Positions 1 to 6,424 of a stretch of 7,837 nt of DNA are shown one piece after another. This stretch comes from Pseudomonadota bacterium (GTDB lineage Bacteria > Pseudomonadota > Alphaproteobacteria > Sphingomonadales > Sphingomonadaceae): NCBI GenBank assembly GCA_023424095.1, contig JAFAEG010000120.1, positions 1 through 7,837 of the forward strand. The letters are read 5' to 3'. A program made the translations under genes and the position numbers. The notes under the pieces were generated by a model. That model did no database searches, was not told the DNA's origin, and saw nothing but the letters and a program-made list of their open reading frames with translations. Positions within the stretch are counted from its first letter, which is position 1. Every line of letters begins with the position of its first letter.

Positions 1-56
1 CCTCCCAACAGCGTATCCTGGAATGGGTGGCCGGGCGGGGGTGCGGGCTGGTGCCG

Positions 57-74
57 TTCCCGCGTCAGCGGGAA
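57..74. repeat. Short perfect hairpin, possible degenerate dispersed palindromic unit
   Basis: Arms TTCCCGC (57-63) and GCGGGAA (68-74) pair perfectly around a four-base loop, GTCA, and four more A follow. It lies just beyond the stop of the minus-strand hydrolase gene, but read in that direction the T run comes before the stem, so it is not a canonical intrinsic terminator for that gene. The stem resembles the palindromic units found elsewhere in the window, without a clean CGTCA head. The rest of positions 1-81 shows nothing I can name. Confidence 0.35.
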
Positions 75-81
75 AAAAGCG

Positions 82-738
82 TCACCTGATCGGGCAGCTC
101 GGGTCGAGCCGGTAGTCGAGATAATCGTCCACCTTCTTCATCAGCTGCGGCATCTCGTTGGCGAAGAAATGGTTCGCTCCGGGCACCGTCTCATATTCGA
201 CGGTGATGCCGCGCTGGGTGCGCAATTTCTCGACCAGTTTCACCACCGCGGGCGGGGTGACGACCTCGTCGGCCTCGCCCTGGACGATGATGCCGCTGGC
301 CGGGCAGGGGGCCAGGAAGGCGAAATCATACATGTTCGCCGGCGGCGCAATCGAGATGAAGCCGCGCGCCTCGGGGCGGCGCATCAGCAATTGCATGCCG
401 ATCCAGGCGCCGAAGCTGAAACCGGCGACCCAGGTCGTTTCCGCCTCGGGGTGGACCTGCTGGATCCAGTCGAGCGCGCTCGCCGCGTCGGACAATTCGC
501 CGATGCCATTGTCGAACACGCCCTGGCTCTTGCCGACGCCGCGGAAGTTGAAGCGCAGGGTCGCGAAGCCGCGCTTCACGAAATCCTTGTAGAGCGCCAG
601 CGTGATCGGGTGGTTCATCGTCCCGCCGCCCTGCGGATGCGGGTGGAGGATGATGGCGACCGGCGCGCGCGGGCGCGGGCCCGGCTGGAAACGGCCTTCG
701 AGACGCCCCTCGGGGCCGGGGAAGATGACTTCGGGCAT
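82..738 (-). CDS. Alpha/beta hydrolase, COG2945-type (dienelactone hydrolase-like)
   Basis: This 218-residue protein is a cytoplasmic serine hydrolase of the alpha/beta fold; it has no signal peptide. The HPHPQGG segment (residues 32-38) has the form of the oxyanion-side loop of this family. G-F-S-F-G at 106-110 is the nucleophile elbow with Ser108. Asp157 (GEADEVV) and His190 (GANHFF) complete a plausible triad, all in the expected order and spacing for a small hydrolase without a large lid. The ATG at 738 has an AGG-type ribosome site a few bases upstream (AGCAGGTGCA), and the protein begins right at the first beta strand, so the start looks correct. The gene is divergent from the cysteine desulfurase operon across about 96 bases, so the two may share regulation. 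The substrate cannot be told from sequence; family members are mostly uncharacterised esterases or thioesterases. A role linked to Fe-S metabolism would be inference from position only. Confidence 0.88.
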   Translation of the reverse strand: MPEVIFPGPEGRLEGRFQPGPRPRAPVAIILHPHPQGGGTMNHPITLALYKDFVKRGFATLRFNFRGVGKSQGVFDNGIGELSDAASALDWIQQVHPEAETTWVAGFSFGAWIGMQLLMRRPEARGFISIAPPANMYDFAFLAPCPASGIIVQGEADEVVTPPAVVKLVEKLRTQRGITVEYETVPGANHFFANEMPQLMKKVDDYLDYRLDPSCPIR

Positions 739-758
739 TGCACCTGCTTATGGAATGG

Positions 759-834
759 TTGCACGGGCAGTCGCGCATGAAGGCGCGCCTCCTATATGGG
801 TATCGCGCGAATTTCCACAATTTGAGACGAACCG
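759..834. promoter_or_regulatory. Candidate overlapping divergent promoter region
   Basis: This interval must hold the promoters for the minus-strand hydrolase and the plus-strand Fe-S operon. On the plus strand CTATAT at 792-797 matches the -10 form common in alphaproteobacteria, but no good -35 lies 16-18 bases upstream. On the minus strand TTGTGG (complement of 815-820) sits 17 bases before ATATAG (complement of 792-797), so the two -10 elements would occupy the same bases. A perfect ten-base palindrome, AGGCGCGCCT, lies at 781-790 and could be an operator or chance in GC-rich DNA. I see no convincing IscR-type or iron-box motif. All of this is weak pattern evidence. Confidence 0.3.
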
Positions 835-1905
835 TTGAGCCAGCGCCCCCGCATCTACCTCGATCACGCCGCGACGACGCCGATCCTGCCGGCGGCGAAG
901 GCGGCGATGCTGGAGGCGATGGAGCGCTGGGCGAACCCGAGTTCACCCCACGCCGAGGGCCGTGCCGCCCGCGCCGCGCTGGAGGATGCACGAGAGCGGA
1001 TCAAGCGGGCGCTCGGCTGGGATGGGGAGCTGATCTTCACCTCCGGTGCGACCGAAGCGATCGACATTGCCATGGCGCGGGCGAAGGCGGGGCCTCGCCT
1101 CGTTTCGGCGATGGAGCATCCCGCCGTCCTGCGCGCCGGGCCGGACGCGCGCCTGATCGCGGCACTTCCGGACGGACAGGTCGACCTGTCCGATCTCGTC
1201 TCCGCTTTGGCCGGGACCGAACGGCCTTTGGTCGCGGTCCAGGCGGTCAATAACGAGACCGGCGTGATCCAGCCGCTCGACGCTGTGCTGGCGGCGACTC
1301 GGGCCGGGGGCGGCCTGCTGCTCGCCGATTGCGCGCAGAGCGCGGGGAAATTGCTGCTGCCGGAAGCCGATCTGATCATCCTCGCCGCGCACAAGCTTGG
1401 CGGTCCGCCCGGAATCGGTGCCCTGCTGGTCCGCGAAGCGGGCATGCTCGCCGCGGTCGGCGGACAGGAAGGGGGCTACCGCCCCGGCACCGGCGCCGTC
1501 CCGCAGATCATGGCCTTCGCCGCCGCCTGTGAGGCCGATCATGCCTGGGTCGAGCGTGCGGCCAGTCTGCGCGCCCGTCTGGACCAGGGCATTATCGAGG
1601 CCGGCGGCGAAGTGATCGCGCAGCATTCGCCCCGCATCGCGACGATCGGCGCCTATCGCCTGCCGGGTGTCCCGGGTGCGTCGCAGCTGATGCAGTTCGA
1701 TCTCGCCGGCATCGCGGTGTCGGCGGGCAGCGCCTGCTCCTCCGGCGCGCTGAAGACCAGCCACGTCCTGCTGGCGATGGGCATGGCCGAGGAGGCGGCC
1801 CGCGAAGTGGTCCGGATCAGCTTCGGCCCGGAAACGACCGCGGCCGACATCGACGCCCTGCTCGAGCAGTGGCGCAAGCTCGCTGCACGCCGGGCAACCG
1901 CATGA
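835..1905 (+). CDS. Cysteine desulfurase, group I, short form (class V aminotransferase fold)
   Basis: This 356-residue PLP enzyme of the NifS/IscS superfamily should remove sulfur from L-cysteine, giving alanine and an enzyme persulfide. Visible motifs are DHAATTP (residues 10-16), the PLP-stacking His95 in MEHP, NNETG (139-143), Asp165 and Gln168 in ADCAQ, the Schiff-base lysine Lys187 in AAHKLGG, and the sulfur-carrying Cys301 in GSACSSG. The long Cys loop marks group I (IscS/NifS), not SufS. The start is TTG: an in-frame stop at 823-825 rules out anything upstream, and the next usable start would delete the DHAATTP motif. The ribosome site is weak (GAGA about seven bases upstream). The usual HGGGQE segment is degenerate here (VGGQEGGYRPGT). 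The protein is shorter than E. coli IscS (404) and lacks its C-terminal tail, which contacts IscU. It is the first gene of a four-gene coupled operon. The fold and active site are clear; the physiological acceptor is unknown. Confidence 0.9.
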   Translation: MSQRPRIYLDHAATTPILPAAKAAMLEAMERWANPSSPHAEGRAARAALEDARERIKRALGWDGELIFTSGATEAIDIAMARAKAGPRLVSAMEHPAVLRAGPDARLIAALPDGQVDLSDLVSALAGTERPLVAVQAVNNETGVIQPLDAVLAATRAGGGLLLADCAQSAGKLLLPEADLIILAAHKLGGPPGIGALLVREAGMLAAVGGQEGGYRPGTGAVPQIMAFAAACEADHAWVERAASLRARLDQGIIEAGGEVIAQHSPRIATIGAYRLPGVPGASQLMQFDLAGIAVSAGSACSSGALKTSHVLLAMGMAEEAAREVVRISFGPETTAADIDALLEQWRKLAARRATA

Positions 1906-3026
1906 GCGCGCCCATCTATCTCGACTATCAGGCCACCACCCCGCTCGCGCCGGAAGCTGCGGCGGCGATGCGGCCCTGGCTCGACGACAAATTCGCCAAC
2001 CCCCATTCCTCCCACCGCCTTGGCCGCGAGGCAGCGGCGGCGGTGGAGGCGGCGCGCGCGCAGGTCGCGGCGCTTCTGCCCCCGGACGGGCGGCTCTATT
2101 TCACCTCCGGCGCGACCGAGGCGATCAACTGGGCGCTGAAGGGCGCGATCGCCCGGCTGCCGCAGGCGCGCCTGTCCATCCTTGCCCTCGCCACCGAACA
2201 TGCCGCCGTGCTCGATACGGTCGAATGGCTCGACCGCGGCTATGCGAATGCGGACATTGTTCTCGTCGGCCTGGATGGCCGCCTCGAGCTGGATCTCTTC
2301 GCGCCCCGGATCAAGCCCGACACCGGCATCGTCGCCGCAATGCTGGTGAACAACGAGATCGGCGTGATCCAGCCCATCGCCGAGATCGCCGCTCTGGCGC
2401 GCTCGAACGGCGCTTTGTTCCTCTGCGACGCGGTGCAGGGCTTTGGCCGCGTGCCGCTGCCCGCCGATTCCTGCGATCTGATCGCGCTTTCGGCGCACAA
2501 GATCCACGGCCCCAAGGGCATCGGCGCTCTGTGGGTGCGCAATGGCGTGGCGCTCGATCCTTTGCTGCATGGCGGCGGGCAGGAGGGCGAATTGCGCTCC
2601 GGCACCTTGTCGCCCGCATTGTGCGTCGGCTTCGGCGCAGCGGCGAAATTGCTGGCCGAGCGCGCGGACCAGGACCACGCCCACGTCGTCCGCCTCGCAA
2701 GTCTCGCCTGCGAGCGCATGCGCCATTGGACGCTGAACGGCTCGGCGGAGCACCGCTATCCCGGCAACCTCAACCTTCGCCGCGCCGGGATCGACGCCGC
2801 CCGCCTGATCGCCGACGTGCGGCAAGTCGCCTTCTCCGCCGGCTCCGCCTGCGCCAGCGGCTCGGACCGGATCAGCCACGTGCTGCGCGCCATCGGCCTC
2901 AGCGATGCGGAAGCCCGCTCCAGCATCCGGCTCGGCTTCGGACGCTACACCACCGAGGCGGAACTCACCGAAGCGCTCGACCTGATCAACGCCGCCGCCG
3001 AGCGCCAGCTGGAGCTTCCGGCATGA
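1902..3026 (+). CDS. Cysteine desulfurase, group I (NifS/IscS-like), second tandem copy
   Basis: This 374-residue paralogue of the preceding gene is the more canonical of the two. It shows DYQATTP (residues 8-14), His100 in TEHAAVL, NNEIG (150-154), Asp176 and Gln179 in CDAVQGFG, the PLP lysine Lys200 in SAHKIHGPKGIGALWV, an intact HGGGQEGELRSGT segment, and the catalytic Cys317 in GSACASG. The ATG at 1902 overlaps the previous stop as ATGA. An upstream GTG at 1869 is in frame but would add 11 residues read from inside the first desulfurase, so I reject it. The motif before the catalytic cysteine places it in group I. The C-terminus ends soon after the last helix, without the IscU-docking tail of E. 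coli IscS. It may act alone as a homodimer, or the two neighbours could pair as a heterodimer; that second idea is inference. The reaction is L-cysteine to L-alanine plus persulfide, in the cytoplasm. Confidence 0.92.
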   Translation: MSAPIYLDYQATTPLAPEAAAAMRPWLDDKFANPHSSHRLGREAAAAVEAARAQVAALLPPDGRLYFTSGATEAINWALKGAIARLPQARLSILALATEHAAVLDTVEWLDRGYANADIVLVGLDGRLELDLFAPRIKPDTGIVAAMLVNNEIGVIQPIAEIAALARSNGALFLCDAVQGFGRVPLPADSCDLIALSAHKIHGPKGIGALWVRNGVALDPLLHGGGQEGELRSGTLSPALCVGFGAAAKLLAERADQDHAHVVRLASLACERMRHWTLNGSAEHRYPGNLNLRRAGIDAARLIADVRQVAFSAGSACASGSDRISHVLRAIGLSDAEARSSIRLGFGRYTTEAELTEALDLINAAAERQLELPA

Positions 3027-3358
3027 CCCGCATCCGCTTCATCTCGGCCGACGGCGAGCAGGTGCAGGAGGTCGACGCCGCGCCCGGCGACACCCTGCTC
3101 GACGTCGCCCAAGCCGCCGGTCAGCCGCTCGAGGGCACGTGCGAGGGCCAGATGGCCTGCTCCACCTGCCACGTCATCGTCGCGGCCGAGGATTTCGCCA
3201 AACTCCCGCGCGCCAGCGAGGAGGAAGACGACCTGCTCGACCTCGCCGCCTGCGTCACCCGCCACTCCCGCCTCGCCTGCCAGATCGAACTGACCGAGGC
3301 GTTGGACGGCCTTACCGTCCGCATCCCCGGCGGCGCCCATGACATGCGGGGGAAATGA
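3023..3358 (+). CDS. [2Fe-2S] ferredoxin, adrenodoxin/Isc-Fdx type
   Basis: This 111-residue soluble electron carrier starts at an ATG that overlaps the preceding stop (ATGA), with GGAG at 3011-3014 as ribosome site. Four cysteines fit the vertebrate/Isc-type pattern C-X5-C-X2-C-X36-C: Cys40, Cys46, Cys49 and Cys86, the first three in GTCEGQMACSTCHVIV. The acidic stretch EEEDDLLD (66-73) is where adrenodoxin-like ferredoxins bind their reductase and partner enzymes. An extra cysteine, Cys77, lies in the AACVTR region, as is common in the family. E. coli Fdx, encoded in the isc operon, supplies electrons for cluster assembly with IscS. Its place directly behind two desulfurases suggests a matching role: reducing persulfide sulfur or building clusters. 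A P450 or hydroxylase redox-partner role is the alternative, but no oxygenase is nearby. Confidence 0.93.
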   Translation: MTRIRFISADGEQVQEVDAAPGDTLLDVAQAAGQPLEGTCEGQMACSTCHVIVAAEDFAKLPRASEEEDDLLDLAACVTRHSRLACQIELTEALDGLTVRIPGGAHDMRGK

Positions 3359-3861
3359 GCGAGATGGACTCGGTGCAGGATCCCTTCCGGGAACCGGACT
3401 TTATCGGCGATCATCGCTTTTTCGAGATCGTCGACCTCGACGGCCTGCCGCCAAACGGCACCCTGGCAGGGACCTCCGGTGCACCGGCATCCCAGGGGCC
3501 ATATGCGACGTCTCTGGTCGAAAGATGTGAGATCGCATGGCGAACCCCTTTCGCGGAGCTGACCTGTGGCCAGGTCCGAACGTTGCTGTCGCAGGGAATG
3601 GGATTGGAGTGGCTCGCGAAGCCTGCACTGGCTTTCGCGCTTCGCCGCCCGGATGCCTATGTCGCCAACTATCCCGGCGAGATGCTCTTGCTATGCCTGC
3701 AGGCGGCAAAGGAAATGAATGCGGTCGCCCCCGCAGCGTTTCGCGCCCTGCTGGATGCGTCGCCGACATTGATCGACCAGCTTTTCGGTTGGAGCCGGAG
3801 TGAATTGCGCCGGGCGCAGGATATCCTCGCCGCAGCCCAGGCCACGGTTCGCGGCCCCTGA
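3355..3861 (+). CDS. CdiI_2-like contact-dependent growth inhibition immunity protein (orphan)
   Basis: This 168-residue protein has no signal peptide or membrane segment. Residues about 50-145 have the layout I recall for CdiI_2-type immunity proteins. A helix with SLVERC (53-58) is followed by FAELTCGQVRTLLSQGMGLEWL (67-88), matching the family form in which a leucine-threonine-led helix runs into (I/L)xQGxGLxYL. Then come ALAFALRRPD (91-100) and NYPGEMLLLCL (105-115), where the family has a YYPGDLL segment. Such proteins bind and block the toxic C-terminus of CdiA-type or polymorphic toxins. The ATG is inside the ferredoxin stop (ATGA) with a strong GGGGGA ribosome site, so it is coupled to the Fe-S operon. 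No toxin gene or CdiA/CdiB fragment is in the window. The first 45 residues do not belong to the motif and are unplaced. The family call comes from memory of motifs without a profile search, so an unrelated function remains possible. Confidence 0.6.
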   Translation: MSEMDSVQDPFREPDFIGDHRFFEIVDLDGLPPNGTLAGTSGAPASQGPYATSLVERCEIAWRTPFAELTCGQVRTLLSQGMGLEWLAKPALAFALRRPDAYVANYPGEMLLLCLQAAKEMNAVAPAAFRALLDASPTLIDQLFGWSRSELRRAQDILAAAQATVRGP

Positions 3862-3862
3862 C

Positions 3863-3892
3863 CTTGCATCCCCGCCATCGCCGAACCATATG
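3863..3892 (+). promoter_or_regulatory. Candidate promoter of the SRP RNA gene
   Basis: CTTGCA at 3863-3868 and CCATAT at 3886-3891 are separated by 17 bases. They resemble the CTTGAC and CTATAT elements typical of alphaproteobacterial housekeeping promoters (4 of 6 and 5 of 6 matches). Transcription would start around 3898-3899, where the 5' strand of the SRP RNA end stem begins. The promoter starts two bases after the stop of the immunity-like gene, so ffs probably has its own promoter and may also receive read-through. Confidence 0.5.
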
Positions 3893-3897
3893 CGCCC

Positions 3898-3990
3898 TGG
3901 GAGTCGGGCGGACGGCGTCGTCGCCAACCTGGTCAGGTCCGGAAGGAAGCAGCCACAACGATTTCGCGCCGGGTCGTTCCGGCTCCCACC
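3898..3990 (+). ncRNA. ffs: Signal recognition particle RNA, small bacterial (4.5S) type
   Basis: The universally conserved SRP domain IV core is present at 3931-3954: GGTCAGG, then TCC, a GGAA tetraloop (3941-3944), GGA, and AGCAGCC. The ends close a long hairpin: GGGAG at 3899-3903 pairs with CTCCC at 3983-3987, and the pairing continues through TCGG/CCGG and GGCG/CGCC with small bulges. The size of about 93 bases fits the Alu-less 4.5S class. The RNA binds Ffh to target nascent membrane and secreted proteins to FtsY and the translocon. Exact ends are uncertain by a few bases. Placement upstream of dnaX-ybaB matches gene order known in many bacteria, for example scr-dnaX in Bacillus. No U-rich intrinsic terminator follows. 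Confidence 0.95.
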
Positions 3991-4112
3991 TCATGAAATG
4001 CCGAGCGCAGCGCAGCAGCGCGTAGAGCCATTGAATGGCGGACGGCCTGCGGCGTCAGCCGACAGGACCGACGGCGCGGCTTCGCCGCGACGCTCCCCCC
4101 AAAGCCCCCTTC
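3991..4112. other. Intergenic spacer with small hairpins after ffs
   Basis: No gene is supported here. Two short palindromes stand out: GCCATT-G-AATGGC at 4027-4039, and CGCGGC-TTC-GCCGCG at 4075-4089. Neither is followed by a T run, so if the SRP transcript ends here it would be by 3' processing or Rho. Palindromes this short are expected by chance in DNA of this composition. Confidence 0.3.
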
Positions 4113-4218
4113 CGTCATTCCAGCGAAAGCTGGAGCCGTAGACGAGCGAAGCTCAATCTCTCTGCCTTCGCGGCCGCGGACCAAGTGAAGTGAGATTCCA
4201 GCTTCCGCTGGAATGACG
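4113..4218. repeat. Dispersed palindromic repeat, near-perfect 22-bp inverted ends
   Basis: Positions 4113-4134 and 4197-4218 are inverted copies of each other with one mismatch in 22 bases, separated by 62 bases. Each copy is itself a hairpin. The left is CGTCAT then TCCAGC-GAAA-GCTGGA. The right is ATTCCAGC-TTCC-GCTGGAAT, then GACG. The whole element therefore starts CGTCA and ends TGACG. There is no open reading frame inside that could encode a transposase. It looks like a REP/MITE-type element, and it sits four bases from the stop codon of the doxX-like gene. A bidirectional transcription end or an mRNA 3' stabiliser is a plausible role. Confidence 0.8.
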
Positions 4219-4222
4219 AAAT

Positions 4223-4624
4223 TCAACGGCCCTTCCGCCCAGGCCACCAGACCCACGCCTGCGCCGCCAGCGCCACAATCAGCAGCACACTATATTCCAT
4301 CCCGTTGCGCCCCAGCCCGACCACGAACCACCCGGCCGGCCAGTGCACCAAAGCGATCCCGACCGCGTAAATCCCGCAATAAATCAGCGACAAAGCGCTC
4401 ACCCAGCGCCCCAGCGCCAGCAATGGCGTCCCCAATATCTCGAAGGCGGTGATCCCTGCCGCAATCCCGAATCCCAAGGGAAAGCCGAGCGAATCGAGCC
4501 ATTCCCCGAACGGCACCACGCCGCCGGCCATCCACCGCGCCCAGCCGTGCGCTGCGATCAGCCCGGCGAGCAGCAGGCGAAGAACGAAGAGCGCCTGCGT
4601 CTGGCGCGTCGCACGATCCGGCAT
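4223..4624 (-). CDS. DoxX-family integral membrane protein
   Basis: This 133-residue protein has four predicted hydrophobic helices at about residues 12-28, 48-71, 74-94 and 110-127. It has the AAHGW turn after helix 1 (24-28) and the HWPAGWFVVGLGRNGMEY loop (94-111) before the last helix, both typical of DoxX/SURF4-like proteins, which often have HG and HWPxGFF...E signatures. Function in this family is poorly defined; some members are linked to quinone- or thiol-related redox at the inner membrane. The gene lies opposite to its neighbours, between ffs and dnaX, and its 3' end meets the palindromic repeat. Start and length are normal for the family. The 144-base gap to dnaX holds its promoter, but I could not pick a convincing one. 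Confidence 0.85.
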   Translation of the reverse strand: MPDRATRQTQALFVLRLLLAGLIAAHGWARWMAGGVVPFGEWLDSLGFPLGFGIAAGITAFEILGTPLLALGRWVSALSLIYCGIYAVGIALVHWPAGWFVVGLGRNGMEYSVLLIVALAAQAWVWWPGRKGR

Positions 4625-4768
4625 GACAACTTCCCTCCGCGCGCCAGCCTATCGCCCCGATCCGCCGCCGCGCCATCGCTTTCGGCAAAGCCCGGCCAGG
4701 CTTCGACCAGCCCCGTCCGCTTGCTTTGCACTGGCATGCGACCCGGCGCGGCCTTAGGTTCGTTCCCG

Positions 4769-6424
4769 ATGTCTTCCGAATCCCCCGACGACGGTTTCGC
4801 CCTGGGCCTGGACGAGCCGCAACAGCCCGTGCCGCCGCCGGCCGCCGATGCCGCCGCGCAGCCTTATCGCGTCCTCGCCCGCAAATATCGCCCGCGCACC
4901 TTCGACGAGCTGATCGGGCAGGAGGCGATGGTCCGTACGCTCGGCAATGCGATCAAGCGCGACCGCATCGCCCACGCTTTCCTGCTCACCGGCGTGCGCG
5001 GGGTCGGCAAGACCTCCACCGCCCGCCTGATCGCCAAGGCGCTGAACTGCATCGGCCCCGATGGCACCGGTGGCCCGACGATCGATCCCTGCAATGTCTG
5101 CGAACCGTGCCGGGCGATCGGCGAAGGCCGCCACATCGACGTGATCGAGATGGACGCCGCCTCCAACACCGGCGTCGATGACGTGCGCGAGATCATCGAG
5201 GCGGTGCGCTATGCCGCCGTCTCCGCGCGCTACAAGGTCTATATCGTGGACGAGGTCCACATGCTGTCCAAGAACGCCTTCAACGCGCTCTTGAAGACGC
5301 TCGAGGAGCCGCCGCCCCACGTCAAATTCCTGTTCGCGACCACGGAAGTGAACAAGGTTCCGGTCACCGTCCTGTCCCGTTGCCAGCGTTTCGACCTGCG
5401 CAGGATTCCGGCCGAGCGGCTGGCCGCGCATTTCGCCCATGTGGCGAAGGAGGAGCAGGTCGAAGTCGAGGAAGAGGCGCTCGCCCTGATCTCCCGCGCC
5501 GCCGAAGGCTCCGCCCGCGACGGCCTCTCCATCCTCGACCAGGCGATCGCCCACGGCTCCGGCACGGTCACCGCCGATCAGGTCCGCGAAATGCTCGGCC
5601 TGTCCGATCGCGGCGCGGTGCGCGGTCTGCTCGCTCTGCTGCTCGCCGGCGACGCGCAGGGCGCATTGGCGGGCCTTCGCGACCAATATGATCTCGGCGT
5701 CGAGCCCGCGGCGCTGATCCGTTCGCTGCTGGAGGCGGTGCACGGCATCACCCGCGCGAAGGTCGGCGGCCCGCGCGATCCCGCCCAGTCGGACGAGGAG
5801 CGCGACGCCTATGGCGAGTGGGCCGACCGCCTGTCCTACCCGGTGCTTCACCGCCTCTGGCAGCTGCTGCTGAAGGGCCTGGACGATGTCGCCCGCGCGC
5901 CCTCGCCGGTGGAAGCGGCGGAAATGGCGCTGCTGCGCCTGATCCACGCCTCGACCTTGCCCGATCCCGGCGAGCTGGCCGCAAAGCTGGCCGGCGGCGC
6001 GCCGGTGACGATCGCTTCTTCCGCTCCCACGGCCGCCGCTCCGGCCGCGCCCACCGGCGACGTCGCCAATTTCCCCGAACTGATCGACCGGATCGAAAAT
6101 GCCGGCAAGATGATCGTCGCCCAGCGCCTGCGCGACGAGGCCAGCCTGGTCAGCTTCGCCCCGCCCGAATTGCTGCTGCACATGCCGGGCGCCAACGACG
6201 CCTTTCTGCGCGAACTGAAGGACGCGCTGAAACAGGCCGGCCTCGCGACGATCAGCCCCGCTTTCGCGGACACGCCGGGCGAGCCAACCCTGCACGAAGC
6301 GCAGATTCAGGCCGAACAGAATGAACGGCAGGACGTGCTGAACTCGCCGATGGTGAAAGCGGCGTTCGAGGCCTTCCCCGACGCCGAACTGGCTGGCTAT
6401 ACGGCCGGCGACCGCACCCACTGA
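4769..6424 (+). CDS. dnaX: DNA polymerase III subunit gamma/tau
   Basis: This 551-residue clamp-loader ATPase works with delta and delta' to load the sliding clamp and, through tau, links polymerase and helicase. The N-terminus shows VLARKYRPRTFDELIGQ, then Walker A GVRGVGKT (residues 75-82, Lys81). The zinc-module cysteines are Cys94, Cys108, Cys111 and Cys114, followed by EMDAASNTGVDDVRE, Walker B DEVH (161-164), and the SRC arginine-finger motif (203-205). The collar domain follows. A flexible Ala/Pro/Thr linker lies at about 410-430, then a tau-specific C-terminal domain (FPELIDRIENAGKMIVAQRL onward). The ATG at 4769 precedes the conserved region by some 30 residues; AGG at 4756-4758 is a modest ribosome site. 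ATG 4736 is in frame and possible. The frame stays open to 4343, but that extension is antisense to the doxX-like gene and low in plausibility. I see no A-run of the E. coli frameshift type. Confidence 0.96.
   Translation: MSSESPDDGFALGLDEPQQPVPPPAADAAAQPYRVLARKYRPRTFDELIGQEAMVRTLGNAIKRDRIAHAFLLTGVRGVGKTSTARLIAKALNCIGPDGTGGPTIDPCNVCEPCRAIGEGRHIDVIEMDAASNTGVDDVREIIEAVRYAAVSARYKVYIVDEVHMLSKNAFNALLKTLEEPPPHVKFLFATTEVNKVPVTVLSRCQRFDLRRIPAERLAAHFAHVAKEEQVEVEEEALALISRAAEGSARDGLSILDQAIAHGSGTVTADQVREMLGLSDRGAVRGLLALLLAGDAQGALAGLRDQYDLGVEPAALIRSLLEAVHGITRAKVGGPRDPAQSDEERDAYGEWADRLSYPVLHRLWQLLLKGLDDVARAPSPVEAAEMALLRLIHASTLPDPGELAAKLAGGAPVTIASSAPTAAAPAAPTGDVANFPELIDRIENAGKMIVAQRLRDEASLVSFAPPELLLHMPGANDAFLRELKDALKQAGLATISPAFADTPGEPTLHEAQIQAEQNERQDVLNSPMVKAAFEAFPDAELAGYTAGDRTH

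Noticed and set aside
57..80. Intrinsic terminator for the hydrolase gene
   Set aside because: On the minus strand the T run precedes the stem instead of following it.
169..780. Long plus-strand open frames across the hydrolase gene
   Set aside because: They are Arg- and Ala-rich mirror translations of GC-rich coding DNA with no motifs, while the minus strand encodes a complete catalytic triad in order.
1869..1901. GTG start for the second desulfurase
   Set aside because: It would add residues with no family match; the ATG at 1902 forms an ATGA overlap, as at the next two junctions.
1653..2879. 408-codon minus-strand open frame opposite the desulfurases
   Set aside because: High GC favours long antisense frames; the plus strand has all catalytic residues of two desulfurases here.
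3401..3994. Open frames crossing the SRP RNA region on either strand
   Set aside because: The conserved SRP core and long-range pairing explain this DNA; the frames lack motifs and ribosome sites.
4343..4768. Long N-terminal extension of the dnaX reading frame
   Set aside because: It is antisense to the well-supported doxX-like gene, is Pro/Arg/Gln-rich without DnaX similarity, and the ATG at 4769 gives a normal DnaX N-terminus.
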